Source: Fennellomyces sp. T-0311
Taxonomy: Eukaryota > Mucoromycota > Mucoromycetes > Mucorales > Lichtheimiaceae
DNA: 64,000 nt
Direction: 5' to 3'
Assembly (NCBI GenBank): GCA_025266875.1
Contig: JALLLT010000023.1
Span: 186,001 to 250,000 of the forward strand
Shown: one piece after another, positions 33,867-45,337 of the stretch
Layout: each line of letters begins with the position of its first letter
Position numbering within the stretch: position 1 is the first letter of the stretch
The notes under the pieces: model-generated
What the model saw: only the letters and a program-made list of their open reading frames with translations
Told to the model about the DNA's origin: nothing
The model's database searches: none
Position numbers and translations under genes: made by a program

Positions 33867-36800
33867 ATGGCCAAGCGGCTGCCTCGCAACGCCGCGCCTA
33901 TACCCTTTCCCACCGTTCTACGGGGGCAGCAGACAACACTCTCCACATCCCCTGGCTCCTATGCCAGCGAACGCCATTCGTCCCTGGCGCAATGGGGAGA
34001 GCAAGTTTCGGATATCCCGACACGATCGCCATCGTCCTACAGTGAAATTGAGGTAGTGCTTGACGACGGCACGCTTCAGAAGCGCACTGTGTCGCTTTCC
34101 ACCATACCCGAACCTCAGGCCTATAGCGATGACGATGACCCCAGCGATGAGAACAGACCCGACGAACCAACGAGAAACCCAGCACACAGGTATATTTTGG
34201 AGCCATGGACACAAAGGGAGGGCCAGTTGCTTATTTGTTTGTTTAGGGAGCAAGCAGTGGAGACAACGCCTTTGTTGTTACGCGATCAACCTACATACAA
34301 AGGTGTTTCAGGTTCATCAGAATCATCTACTTCCACCGATAGCGACTCGTCCGACACGCCATTTTTTCCAGCGGGGAAAAGACGACATCATCACCGCTAT
34401 CAGCCAAAACAAGATCAAGACGATAACAGCCTATGGCAAAAGATCAAGCGCCGATGGCAAATTTGGCGTTCATTTGAACTGACGAATGCCCAGCTTCAAG
34501 TCCTCAAATGCAGCATCGCTTATTTCTTGGCGTCTCTCTTCACATTTGTGCCAGCCCTCAACTCGTTGATCGGCAACAACCGGGTTTCCAGCCATTTGGT
34601 TGCCACCGCAACCGTCTTTTTCAATCCAGCCAAGTCGCTGGGCGGCATGGTCGAGGCCGCTGCGTATGGCTGGGGCTATACCTTTTTCGCACTGACCACC
34701 TGTCTGGGATCCATGATTACCACCGATTTCTTTATCGATCGCGGCTATGATGATATCGCGCATTGCATTTCGTTGCTCGGATGGCTCACGGGGGCGACTT
34801 TTGTCATTGCGTTTCTCAAGGCTCACTGGAATAAGCCTCCGGTAGCCACAGGTAACCTCTTTCCCTTTAATTTTTATCATACCTTCCAAATCGAGATAAG
34901 GTTAACTTTTTTTTATATCATAGCTTCCAGCCTATGCTTCATTATAATTTTCATCATTGTAGTACGAGAGGGTTCCGCCAATCGCGGAGACTTTGACACT
35001 ACACGCATTGAGCAAATTACATCAGCCGTGGCAACTGGCACCGTGATCACTGTCTCGGTGTGCATTCTTTTCTGGCCCCAATCTGCAGCCAAAAAGCTAA
35101 AGTAAGCTTGATCGGGTTTTTTTATTCTATTTAGAATATAAGGCAACTAAGCACACACACACACACACACACTTTTTTTATTGCTTACTGCAGCAAGGAT
35201 CTCGAAGCCACACTCAAGTCGTACCAGGTCCTTTTGAAACTGTTGACAAAAACATTTCTCCTAGATGATGATTTACCTGAATTCAAGGCAAACAAAACGC
35301 TCCAGACAGCCATTGAATCACATCGCGCCAGTTTCACGTCGTTACAAAAATCGCTCAAAGAGGCAAAACTGGAGATCATGTGGAACGATCAAGTGCGAGG
35401 CCGAACCACCGAGTATGAGCAGATAGTGATGAGCATGCAGCGTCTAGCCCAACATGTCGGTGGGCTCCGATCCAGCTGCGGCCTGCAATTTGAACGCATG
35501 TCGGGTGATGGTCGCAAAGCCAAAAGCCGATTGCGACGCAAAGACAAGTCCAAAAGCACTGGTGAATGGAACATTCGTGCCAGTTATCGGCGTCGTCGAT
35601 TGGAAAGCGAGATGCGTCGACAAAAGACAATGGCCGTAGTGGATTCCGAAGAGGACCCAGGACGTTCAGATCCGTTCTCTGAAAGCGAATACGAAGCCGA
35701 GGAAACTGCATTGATAGAGTTCATCCGCACCATCCGTCAACCACTAAAGTCACTAGCCTACACTTGCAAGCAAACCATCTACAATCTCCAGTTCAGTTTC
35801 TGTCCCGCGACCCCGTCCCCTCGTGTCAAGAAGGCTATCCCGACTTATGATACCCTTGAAACCAACCTTGAAAAGGCCATTGCCCTATTTGAAGTGTCTC
35901 AGAGGCAGGCTGTGCAACGCCTTCATCAGCGTCGCGTCCGAAATCTTCATCGCGACGATGCCCCAGGCTATGCACCCGGCGAAGATGTGTTTTTGGTTTA
36001 CTTTTTCGTATTCAACATGACTGAATTCGCCCGCGAACTCATCTCCTTGGTCCAGTCCGTCAGGCAATGGTCTGATGCTGGTGAAATTGCAAGGAGCATG
36101 CATTGGTGGCACTTATTGGCTCGGAAGAAGATTACCGATGAAGGTGAGGAAAAAAAACATGTTACTATTCATGGAATGCTGAAGCATCCCTCCAAAGTCA
36201 AAGGGCCCAAGCGAAAGTCATCGTTCAATGCATTCGTGCCCAATGAACGCAATACGATGAACACGCTACATACACCTGAGCCCACGACCACATGGCGCAA
36301 GTTCTTCCTCCGGATGTGGAGAACATTCTCGCTCTTTAAGCTGCAAAAGGTTCGTTATGCAACCAAGGCAACCATTGCAACAATTATTCTTGCGGCGCCT
36401 GCGTTTATGGAATCTACTGGCCAATGGTTCAGAACCTGGAGAATGGAATGGGCGCTCATCACCGTAAGTTTTTTGTTTTTACCACCGCTGATAACCTTAT
36501 TATCGGATCTGATCATGTTTCAAGCTGATGGTGGTGATGACGCCTACGGTGGGGCAAACGAACCTTACCGCGATCTATCGTATCTTTTCAACCGCTTTGG
36601 GATGTTTCACGGCAATGGGGCTTTACCTGATGTTTCCCGGAAACATGTATGTTTTACCCATCGTCACCTGGCTGTTCTCGGTGCCCAACTTTTGGTTGAT
36701 TCTCAATCACAAACATGGCAAATTTGGACAATTTACTCTGCTTGCGTACAACCTAGTCATGCTCAACAAATACAACGACCGTGATACAAACAATGTGGAG

Positions 36801-37707
36801 GTGTGGCTCTTGGCTCTTCAACGATGCGCTGCCATTCTGGTCGGTGTTGTCTTTGGTCTCATTGCCACCGCCTATGTCTGGCCATACGAGGCGCGCGTCG
36901 AACTTCGCAAAGGTCTATCCGATCTCATGCTGCGCTTGGCCTGGCTTTATCAAAAGATCGTGTCGATGTATTCCGAACGACCCGATCAACGGCACTTGTT
37001 CAACGATGGCGACTCGACCATGACCTTGGTCAACCAGCGTCAAGTCGCCCGACAAATGTTTCAGGAAATGGAACTTGATCTGCAACGCACCCTTTTGGAT
37101 CTTCAAGCTCTTTTGACCCAAACGCCCAATGAGCCTAGATTGAAAGGATCGTTTCCCGTTTCGACTTATCGCGATATGCTCATGTCGTGTCAGAACATTG
37201 TCGACAAATTCTTGTCTCTCCGTGCAGTCATTCTCAAGGATGCTTGGTTCGAAGATGTCCAGCGTGATTTTATCATGCCGGTCAGTCGCGAACGTCGCGA
37301 AATGGTCGGCAATGTGTTGCTATACTTTTATCTGCTGGCATCCGCCCTGCGACTCAAAACACCCTTGCCGCCTTATTTCCCACCGGCTCGCCAGGCGTGG
37401 CAATCACTTATTCTTCATTTGCGACAGTTGCCCGTGGTACAAACCCAGCAGATGCTGGAAAAGGAGCATATCTATGTCCTTTACTACGCTTATGTTACAA
37501 TGATGGAAGATATCATCCGTGATTTGGATAAGGTACGCGGAAGCATCTGTGTCACTTGCTTTGGTGGAGAGCCCTAACAAACGAATTCCTTTGTAGCTTG
37601 GAGAAAGTATGACGCGTCTGTTTGGAGCATTGGTGCCATCAGATCAATGGGAAAGATTGTTTGAAACAGCTGATGTGGAGCATGGTTCATTGTTTTCGGA
37701 ACGATAA
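33867..37707 (+). CDS. ArAE/FUSC-type putative transporter (Bre4-like)
   Basis: Six exons: 33867-34189, 34247-34851, 34924-35101, 35194-36463, 36525-37532 and 37597-37707, giving 1164 residues. About 180 hydrophilic residues precede a first block of roughly six membrane segments (from LQVLKCSIAYFLASL to TVITVSVCILFW). A long cytoplasmic helical region with basic and acidic patches follows. A second membrane block runs from RYATKATIATIILAAPAF through LMVVMTPTVGQTNLTAI to FGLIATAYVWPYEAR, with a helical C-terminal domain. This two-block plan fits the fungal aromatic-acid exporter/Brefeldin-sensitivity family. The substrate is unknown. Introns 1 (57 nt) and 2 (72 nt) are multiples of three and stop-free; intron 3 contains a CA repeat (about 35152-35171). 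Confidence 0.85.
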
Positions 37708-39180
37708 ATCATTTCTTTTTTGTATACTTTATGGCATTTCTTATGTATATCCCCCACTCTCCATTTTGTCCATATCATAGCATTCATATCCTTATCCCCA
37801 GTTCCCTTCTCATATTACATTATCCAATTTCTTGTGTTTTCGTTTTGCTCTTTCGAAAAAAAAAGCATTATCGATATCTATTATATAAATATCCATGGAA
37901 CGGTTTACCCATAATTTGCTAGCTTAAATAGATGAGAATGCGGGTCGGCTTACTGTTTATAGCTTCATTAACCTTATTGGCCATGTTGTGTCAAAACACA
38001 AAAGCTCCTGGTACGAAATAAAGCAAACAAAAGAAGTCTATTTGTTTGCGCCGTTTATTAATCCATACGCATATTCTTCCATAGCGATTGAACCTTTTCC
38101 TTTCACCACGTTTTTTTTTAGCTTGGACCATCCAAGAAAAAAATATCTCACGCTTATCATTACTAAATCCTTCCGCAGTCTGTGTGTGAGTGTGTCAGAA
38201 ATTTTTGGTACGACTTGTCCCACAGGCCTTGACTTAAATATTAGCTTTGTTATCGCATTGACACAATGAGAATACATTTTGGGGTTGGCATAGTAATACA
38301 GTGTTTATTGTTATTTGTGTCCAATGTCACCTACGCTTATATCTTGAGAAGGCCCATACGCTAGTTGTTTCTTCAATTCATATTTAGCCCGCCCAAAAAA
38401 TCTTGTCAATGGTGAGCATTTTTGTCCTTACATTGGATGTACGAGTGCCTTTCGCATTGCGCGGCGGCCTGTCGTAGCAACCTAAGAGGTTAGTTCGTAA
38501 TGTAACACGACGTCTGCGGAGCCAGCCTACAGGCTATACCTGGTCATACCTTTTCCAAGCTATGTTCTTCAACACGAACACAAGTTATGGAGATGCCTGA
38601 GAACGTTGTGACCAAAGGCAGATCTAAGACGTTGCCTTTGAAACTTCTACAGTTTCGCCCAGCATGGTTTCTGTTCAACCAGGGAGAGTTTTCGAGCATG
38701 CTGGGTACGCACGTAAGGTGCACTTGATGTACTTGGTACACGATAGATACCACGTTGTCGTTACGACAATTACCCGTCCTGGCATAGACGTTATGTGCCC
38801 GTCAGGTATCGGACGCATACAGTACCCCTCTTCGCATAGATGCTGAATGCTCTCACCCGACCGACATCCTCATTCGTTGAATCATTTGATATCATGAAAT
38901 ATGTTGAATCCTTTTGCTTTTTTTTTTCTTTTTTGTAAGCTTGCTTCAACAGCACCAGACGATTCCAGTACGTTCAACCAGCAAGATCTCTCGAGCGGAC
39001 CAAGACCGTAATATTGCTTTCCAGTGATGAGACCTGGATACCCAATGTATATACTAAGGAAAGGGTAGCATGTACATAGGTCCTTTCCACCTTCGGCACA
39101 TATTTGATTAAACTTTAAATACATTATTATTTACTTAATACATACAGCACTATACAAATTTCCTATGTAACAAAAAAAAA
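37708..39180. other. intergenic region with dispersed repeat
   Basis: 3' ends of two convergent genes (ArAE plus, MFS minus). Apart from the repeat copy at 38773-39050 nothing was recognised. Confidence 0.45.
38773..39050 (+). repeat. dispersed repeat, copy 2
   Basis: The partner of 20841-21120 in the same orientation, about 18 kb away. It keeps a longer continuous minus-strand frame than copy 1 (IGYPGLITGKQYYGLGPLER). The flanks do not match copy 1. Confidence 0.8.
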
Positions 39181-41258
39181 CTATACTTTCAACTGCTTAC
39201 GCTGTTGATGCCATTTTTCGGGGTACATTTTAACATATATCATCGGTGCGCCAAGAAGAACAATTAAAACCCCAGAGCCAGTGAACAAAGGTCCCATTCC
39301 CAAAGCACGCATCAAATCGGATGAAGTTAAAGAGCCAACACCGGCAAATATATAGCGCGACAAATTGTTGCATGCAGTTACAGATGCACCCTTTGATCGA
39401 TGGGAATCCACCAAGTATGTTGTTAAGGTAACATGAGGAAGCATAATCAACCCAGAAACTACGAATGACGTGCGTTAGCCGCGATATCTAAGGTATACAT
39501 TGTTTGCATTTACCAAAGAAACAAAACACCATAGCAGCCGAGTAATGGACGTTTTTCTGGACACACCAGCCGTACCCGACGAGCATTCCAAGCAATAAGA
39601 CGGTGACAACGGATAAAATTGGGATGCTGAGGCGCATTTCGGGCTTTGTTTCCTCACCAGATTTGACGTTTTTGACGTTGGTATTGTAGACATAATCAGA
39701 TAATCTGCCTCCAATATTTCCACCAATCATGCCGCCTATGGCGCTTGGCAAGTAACAGACGCCAATGATGCCGGAGTCGAGATGGTACTGGTTCGCAAAC
39801 ACCCAAGCGAACGATGTGTTCATCAGGTAATATACACCGAATCTATAATGATATGAGAATTATAGGGTAGATAACGTCGACGAACCACATACAAAATGCC
39901 AAGGAAAAGGACCGCCAAGGATACATTCCACAAGCGCATCAACCTTAAGGCGCTCAAAGGATTCGGGAATCGGACCTTATGCTTCTTTTTTACTGGTTCC
40001 ACACGGCCTTCTTCTTCGTCAACCACTGTATTGGCTTTCTCGTGTGGTCGGAAAGTTTCCGGTAAGAAAAGTAAGATCAACAACCAGATGCCCAATCCAA
40101 GACAAGCAGCGAACCAGAATGTGCTTCGCCATCCGAAGGCTTCGGTCAAATATCCACCAATGATCGGACTTGCACAAAGCCAAATTAGAATGCGACAGCT
40201 CTGCAAAGTACTGTATATGCCTACCCGATTGCTGGCCCCATGATCGGTCCAAGAACATACCATGCATATGCTCTTCCTCGTTCATGCGAGTCAAAGATAT
40301 CGGAAAGTGTTCCAGCGCCCATTGATTGTACCTTAATCAGGTATGGTAATTGTCAGTATAGCACACTATTGTTCCTATTTCTACGCAATTTGTACTTACA
40401 GAAGATGCGCCCACGGCACTGACACCACGAAAGACGATAAGCATTGCAATGTTTACCGACACTGCACAGCAAACAGTGCCAACGACCGTAATCGCGAATG
40501 ACAAAAGGTATATGTTTCTACGCCCTAACAAGGTTCAATTAATCTATGTAATGTTGCTCAGAAGTAAAGCATTATACATTGAGTGATTGCATACCGTTCT
40601 TGTCACTCCATGTTGCCCACATGAGTGGCTAAAGGTCCTTCGCGTTAGAGCCGTTATTATTCCATCAGGTTTGATTCAAGTATATGCTTACGAAAATTGC
40701 TGTTAAGAATACAAACAGCGATACTAAAGGTCATCGGTTGCATGGTTAACATAGCACTCCAACCGTGAATGGATATAGTTAATAAAACCTGATGCATTAA
40801 CGGCTGTATCAGTGGTATTGAGATCCCGCTGTACGTTTACCAGGGCCGGATACTAGTGTGAAACATAAAAGTTCGGTTGGAAGAATTTTTCTCGCGAAGA
40901 ATGGCAACATACATAGACAGTGGAGGATATAGGTGCCCTGAAAGGATCATCAACCGTTTGCGCAAAAGATCGCGGGGAAGAGCGGATAAAACTACTAAAC
41001 TTACATTGATCCAGCGGTAGCAATAATGAATAAAATCAAGGACTTTTTGCTGCGCGGGTATGAATGTGGATCGACGTCGGATGGTTCTGTTTTCCAGAAT
41101 TGCCACCACTTCTTAGGCACGGCAGCCTTAGTTGCGACGTCGTCATCGTCATCTTTGGGTGCGGGAGCCGACAGTTCTTTATCTGCGCTGTGCACAGTGG
41201 GGGCGGCATCATCATCAATGCAAAGTTTCTCGTGTGGTGGGGTAATATTGCTGTTCAT
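39181..41258 (-). CDS. MFS transporter, DHA1 drug:H+ antiporter type
   Basis: Ten exons on the minus strand: 41258-41005, 40937-40913, 40852-40789, 40723-40692, 40628-40595, 40524-40400, 40331-40225, 40168-39893, 39842-39514 and 39458-39181, giving 507 residues. An acidic N-terminal tail (DDDDDV) precedes the first helix. MAPISSTVY-YPAL, VNVQRDLNTTDTAVNAS, motif A-like WATWSDKNGRRNIY, and GPIMGPAIGPIIGGYLTEAFGWR are hallmarks of the fungal 12-helix DHA1 family. It probably exports drugs, organic acids or polyamines; the substrate is unknown. Exons 2-5 are only 25-64 nt. Intron 3 has a GTTTTA donor. Confidence 0.88.
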
Positions 41259-41434
41259 GGAAAGTCCCAAAAAAAGCAGAGAAGGAATAGATCAAGACAA
41301 CTTTCCAGCTGTTCTCAGCCATTCGTATACATAGTCGAGGAAAATCCTTTTCCCAGGATATCTATTGAAGCTAATGTGTAACCTAAACTCTTCCCAGGAT
41401 ATTCCAGACGTGACTAAAGTGACACCAATAATGA

Positions 41435-42304
41435 CTAAGGCTGTATGAACAGTTGCTCGACAAGGCCAAGGGCTCTGGATCCTACATCTACAATTGGTGC
41501 CTGATAATCGATCAGATCGAGATTAACCGTATATGAAATTTCAATGCAAACCTTGTCGACAAGCCATCGTGAAAAATCGTCCTGAAGCGTCTTCATATGC
41601 TCACTGATCACTCTATCCGGAAATTGGGTCGACAGGATGACAACCTGATGGTATTGCCGTGTGAGCTCATCATTGCATCACGTTCACGGAGATATTCATA
41701 CCAGTGTCATGTCATCCAGGTTGTGCCCAGCGTAAGCGGCCGTCATATTCCACGTGGCCACTTTAAAGGTACCCAGCCCGATGATCCGACAACTTTCTCC
41801 ATCATCATCGTCTCCTAGCTTATCTTCTTCGTCCAATACAACCTCATTCATAGTGCGGAACAACGTCTCAAGCACGCTGACGAGCGTGGATATCTGATCA
41901 ATAGGGATAGTGGATGGGTATACATATGGTACGATTTGTTGGTGCTCTGAATACTCGTTCTGGAGCGCCTCTCGCGAGAATATACATAAAGATGGCAGTG
42001 GAAACGGTGAAGTTTTGTGTTTCAACAGAGAAGAGAGCCCGCTGCGTACGGTAGTATTTTCTTCAAGACCAGGTGAGGGTGCTTTCGTCCAATTGTGATC
42101 ATTCGACCGATTGCTACGAATGCTACTACTGCTGCTACTGCTGCCACTATGGCTGGTCGTCCTACCACTGTGTACATCGCCAATGTCATCCTGATGCGAG
42201 CGGGTGAATGCAGGAGGCTGTGATCGCGTCGAAATGGACGAACTGGCTGAGGGGATTGGAAGAGCAGTGCAAGAAGCAGACTTTTTGTGGAGACGTTGAA
42301 ACAT
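41435..42304 (-). CDS. uncharacterised protein with Ser-rich N terminus
   Basis: Two exons, 42304-41702 and 41644-41435, giving 270 residues, phase 0. Residues 1-85 are Ser/Thr-rich and probably disordered. From about residue 100 a globular domain alternates hydrophobic strands and helices (SLCIFSREALQNEY, DQISTLVSVLETLF, FKVATWNMTAAYAG, MTLVVILSTQFPD, SRWLVDKVCIEISY). The alpha/beta pattern is reminiscent of longin-like trafficking domains, but no family motif was recognised. The splice joins MTL to VVILS cleanly, which supports the second exon. Confidence 0.7.
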
Positions 42305-42934
42305 AAAAAGATCCGCGGAACAAGCAGGGCAACCAAAAAATGAAATTATTGATTGCCTGTTCTGTCACCAAGCAATAACCACTTTGACGAACCATAGCAA
42401 CACTCTATGTTAACGAGCTTCACCGTTAGCGGCAGTATCGTGATACTTGGTATGACTGCACAAAAATAGCTAAAGCTTCCGGATAAACGTGCAATTCACG
42501 TTTCACCTTCGATCGAGATCTCAAGATAAGGTGTCAGGACCGTGATCATGTTCGTTGTACTTTGGCTCCTGATACCCCAAACACTTTCATTGGTATGCGA
42601 ATTATGTCATTTATGGAAATTAGAGTAAAGGCAGCAGACATAGACTAACATAAGAACAGCATACCTTACTGTGATCACCATGCTCTCTCATTCAACGTGA
42701 TACACGGGTAGCGTCTTGAGGAATGAGGGGGGTTATTCATCCAGACGGAAAATTTGGCTAAATAAAGCTACAAGGAGAAATGAAGGTATCTGGTGGCGAT
42801 CATTAAGAAAGTAGATAGATCGTTTATGAGATTGATTTTTCGAGAATGCATTCGCGAAACTAATAAACATTGACATTTCATTTTGGTCGCGTCTTTTTTT
42901 ATTTCGTTTCTCTTTCGCTCTTTGCTTTTTATCA
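42305..42934. other. intergenic region
   Basis: Divergent between the Ser-rich protein gene (minus) and the small gene at 42935. T/C-rich in the last 50 bp before 42935. No gene seen. Confidence 0.4.
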
Positions 42935-43134
42935 ATGTCTTTGCATTCCGTGCCTTCAGCACTACGCTGTTCAATCCTCGACGTACATGAGGTATTTTAC
43001 ACTTTTAACTTGCTTCACCTACAAACTAACCTCTTTTTTTACAGGAGGTAAACTTTGTCGACATCGAATTGAACGATAAGTCCCGACGTTCATTTCGAGG
43101 CTCAGAAGAGCTGCGTAAATTCATATCATGTTAG
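42935..43134 (+). CDS. possible two-exon micro-gene (48 residues)
   Basis: Exons 42935-42991 and 43045-43134 encode 48 residues (MSLHSVPSALRC ... LRKFISC). The intron is textbook: donor GAG/GTATTT, branch-like ACTAAC, a T-run, and acceptor TACAG. Splicing joins two phase-0 frames. The ATG sits behind a T/C-rich tract like other starts in this window. No homology was recognised. Alternatively this is a spliced 5' leader with an upstream frame belonging to the ankyrin gene, whose ATG is 120 bp further on. Confidence 0.4.
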
Positions 43135-43254
43135 GAGCTTTTCTCTTTGGTTGTTCATTCGGAAAAAATTGCAACTAACGTAATCACATCATATGCCTCT
43201 CTTTATATTACATTATCTTGCTCTATTCTCATTTGTTGCTTGTTGCAATAATTC

Positions 43255-44628
43255 ATGGCGGTATCGACACCTTGCGATGTTGAAATATCTGTGCGCAAAC
43301 GATCTTTTTCGCTCGTATCGACAGCGACCAACAATGATACCGGTCGCAGTAACAACGTCGTTCGACTAATCGCTAAAGACGAAAACCCATCTAGCCAACT
43401 GAACGACAGCAGCACCACTAGTATCAACATATACGATGAACCCTTCGATCTATCTCTTGAACTTCCTATACTGGATGATCCTGCGACATTGATCTGGAAA
43501 GCAGCACAATCTGGTGATTTGTCCGCTGTGGAATACGCAATTCAAACCGTCAGAGGAAGTCGCACGCAGCTGGTCAATATGCGTGATCCCGAAACCGAAT
43601 GTACACTGCTTTACATTGTCGCTTCGAACGTCAAGGAGCCTGTGCCATTAATGCAACTCTTGCTCGATTACGGAGCGGATCCAACGGCGCAGAACGTATA
43701 CAATGTGCAAGCCATCCACGCTGTAGCCCTCCACTGTCCTAACCCAATGCCCGCGATCGAACTCTTGCTGAAACACGAAGTGGACCCCAACGCGCGTGAT
43801 GGCGATGGCTGGACCCCGATGCATTACGTAGCGCGTTTTTGCAAGGACCCGCAGGAGATTCTAAAGTTACTCGAAAGCCATGGTGCCAATGTCAACGCAA
43901 CGGATGTCACACAAAAATCGCCCTTGTTTCCACTACTAGCGAACGGTGATCACAAAAGTGTACTTGACTGGTTCATTCACACTGTCAAGGCCGATGTCGG
44001 ATTTCGAGGCGAGTTCCTCGATCAATTAACACGACGCACTAGTCCTGGCACCATTCTACTCCAAACTGCCAAGTATGCTCGACGCCATTGTATGGAAGTG
44101 TTGACACAATCAAAAGTTGCCATGGAAGCGTTGCGAGTTGCAGTGACACAAGACGAGCTAAATCAAGCAACTCTTCTTGTTCGACAACAGCTTGACAAGG
44201 AAAAGCAAAAGTCGAATGAAACTGAAGACAGCAAGGTGAACGCAGATTTAGACGCGATGCTCACAATGTTGGAGGGGCTTAGAAGGACATTGGAAGAGGA
44301 CCAGTCTTCGACAGTCGCAGCTGAGATTCATATGCAGAGAACAGGCCAGCAGTTAGTACCGCGTCGACAATCGCTGCTGGGCAGTCTGCGTAGAAAGTCG
44401 CGTCAACCGCCATTGACCGTTACAAAACAAAAGGCAACATCATCGCCTCAAGTACTGCAGGATCTGGCCTCTATGTCAAGGGCATCCTTTGGTTCGCTGT
44501 CTTCACAGGGGACAGACAAAGAGAACGAGGCCGTCACTGTTCAGCGACAAACCAGTTTATTGAAGCGTGTTGGCAACATCCTGATGCGTCAGAAGGATGG
44601 GGTTGCATCTGAGCAGTCAGTTGCCTAG
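43255..44628 (+). CDS. ankyrin-repeat protein
   Basis: Single-exon frame of 457 residues. Ankyrin repeats run from about residue 80 to 245 with typical elements (LIWKAAQSGDLSAVEYAI; PLMQLLLDYGADPTAQN; AIELLLKHEVDPNARDGDGW; TPMHYVARF; ILKLLESHGANVNATD). A helical region with a possible coiled coil (about 295-365) follows, then a basic Ser-rich tail with QSLLGSLRRKSR and KRVGNILMRQ. Probably a cytosolic adaptor; the partner is unknown. The ATG at 43255 closely follows a T/C-rich stretch. Confidence 0.85.
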   Translation: MAVSTPCDVEISVRKRSFSLVSTATNNDTGRSNNVVRLIAKDENPSSQLNDSSTTSINIYDEPFDLSLELPILDDPATLIWKAAQSGDLSAVEYAIQTVRGSRTQLVNMRDPETECTLLYIVASNVKEPVPLMQLLLDYGADPTAQNVYNVQAIHAVALHCPNPMPAIELLLKHEVDPNARDGDGWTPMHYVARFCKDPQEILKLLESHGANVNATDVTQKSPLFPLLANGDHKSVLDWFIHTVKADVGFRGEFLDQLTRRTSPGTILLQTAKYARRHCMEVLTQSKVAMEALRVAVTQDELNQATLLVRQQLDKEKQKSNETEDSKVNADLDAMLTMLEGLRRTLEEDQSSTVAAEIHMQRTGQQLVPRRQSLLGSLRRKSRQPPLTVTKQKATSSPQVLQDLASMSRASFGSLSSQGTDKENEAVTVQRQTSLLKRVGNILMRQKDGVASEQSVA

Positions 44629-44776
44629 AACCGAAACTCCTGTACTCTTTTTTTTATTCTTTTCGAAAAGAAAACCCATGTTTTAATCACTAATTATTAT
44701 GTGATAATGATGCATTAGCGTGCACAATGCGCGCTTCCCGCCGGCTCACATATGGAATTCGCTCTTTTTTCTTTTC

Positions 44777-45337
44777 ATGAACCCGTTTGATCAGCACGAG
44801 CACCCTGTGCAGCAGCAACCACCGCTTAGCCCAAGAGCCAGCGATGAACTGAGTCATGACTTCCCCATCTGCAATCAACACAATTCATCATCTGATCTGG
44901 AACGAAAAACGCTCTCCATTACCCCTCCACTCGATGAGATCGAGCCGCCAATATCTATCGCTAAGAATGTCGACGAGAGCGACCAACCAATGGCTCACAG
45001 TTATCTCCTTAATCTGTTCACTGCTCCTGACATGCGGTCATACCTTTCTCAAGCCAACTTTACTGAAGACGTGTATGCCCTCCCAATTCATCTGCAGCGG
45101 CTCATAAGCGAGGCGAAAGAAGAAATGGTTCTTGCTCGCACAAAGGAATTGCAAGGCATACCGACGAACACACAAGGGTCATACAGTGCAACACAGCGGT
45201 TAGAGAGGCTGCGAAGTTATGTTTGGGCACGGTCAGGCCATGACATATCTGGCATCATGAAAATAATCCTTGAACTCGTGGAAGATGAGGATGAGTTGGT
45301 CAGTATTCTTAATAACGAGCGTTACAACAGAAAATAA
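44777..45337 (+). CDS. uncharacterised 186-residue protein
   Basis: Single-exon frame from the ATG at 44777 (MNPFDQHEHP), which follows a T/C run; a longer in-frame extension to 44720 lacks an ATG. The first ~75 residues are Pro/Ser/acid-rich and probably disordered. The second half is helical (SYLLNLFTAPDMRSYLSQ, IHLQRLISEAKEEMVLAR, RLERLRSYVWARSGHDISG, IILELVEDEDELVSIL). No family was recognised. It lies 148 bp after the ankyrin gene on the same strand. Confidence 0.65.
   Translation: MNPFDQHEHPVQQQPPLSPRASDELSHDFPICNQHNSSSDLERKTLSITPPLDEIEPPISIAKNVDESDQPMAHSYLLNLFTAPDMRSYLSQANFTEDVYALPIHLQRLISEAKEEMVLARTKELQGIPTNTQGSYSATQRLERLRSYVWARSGHDISGIMKIILELVEDEDELVSILNNERYNRK

Noticed and set aside
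33898..34253. Two overlapping minus-strand frames of 104-111 codons
   Set aside because: Antisense of the ArAE transporter N-terminal exon; no independent support.
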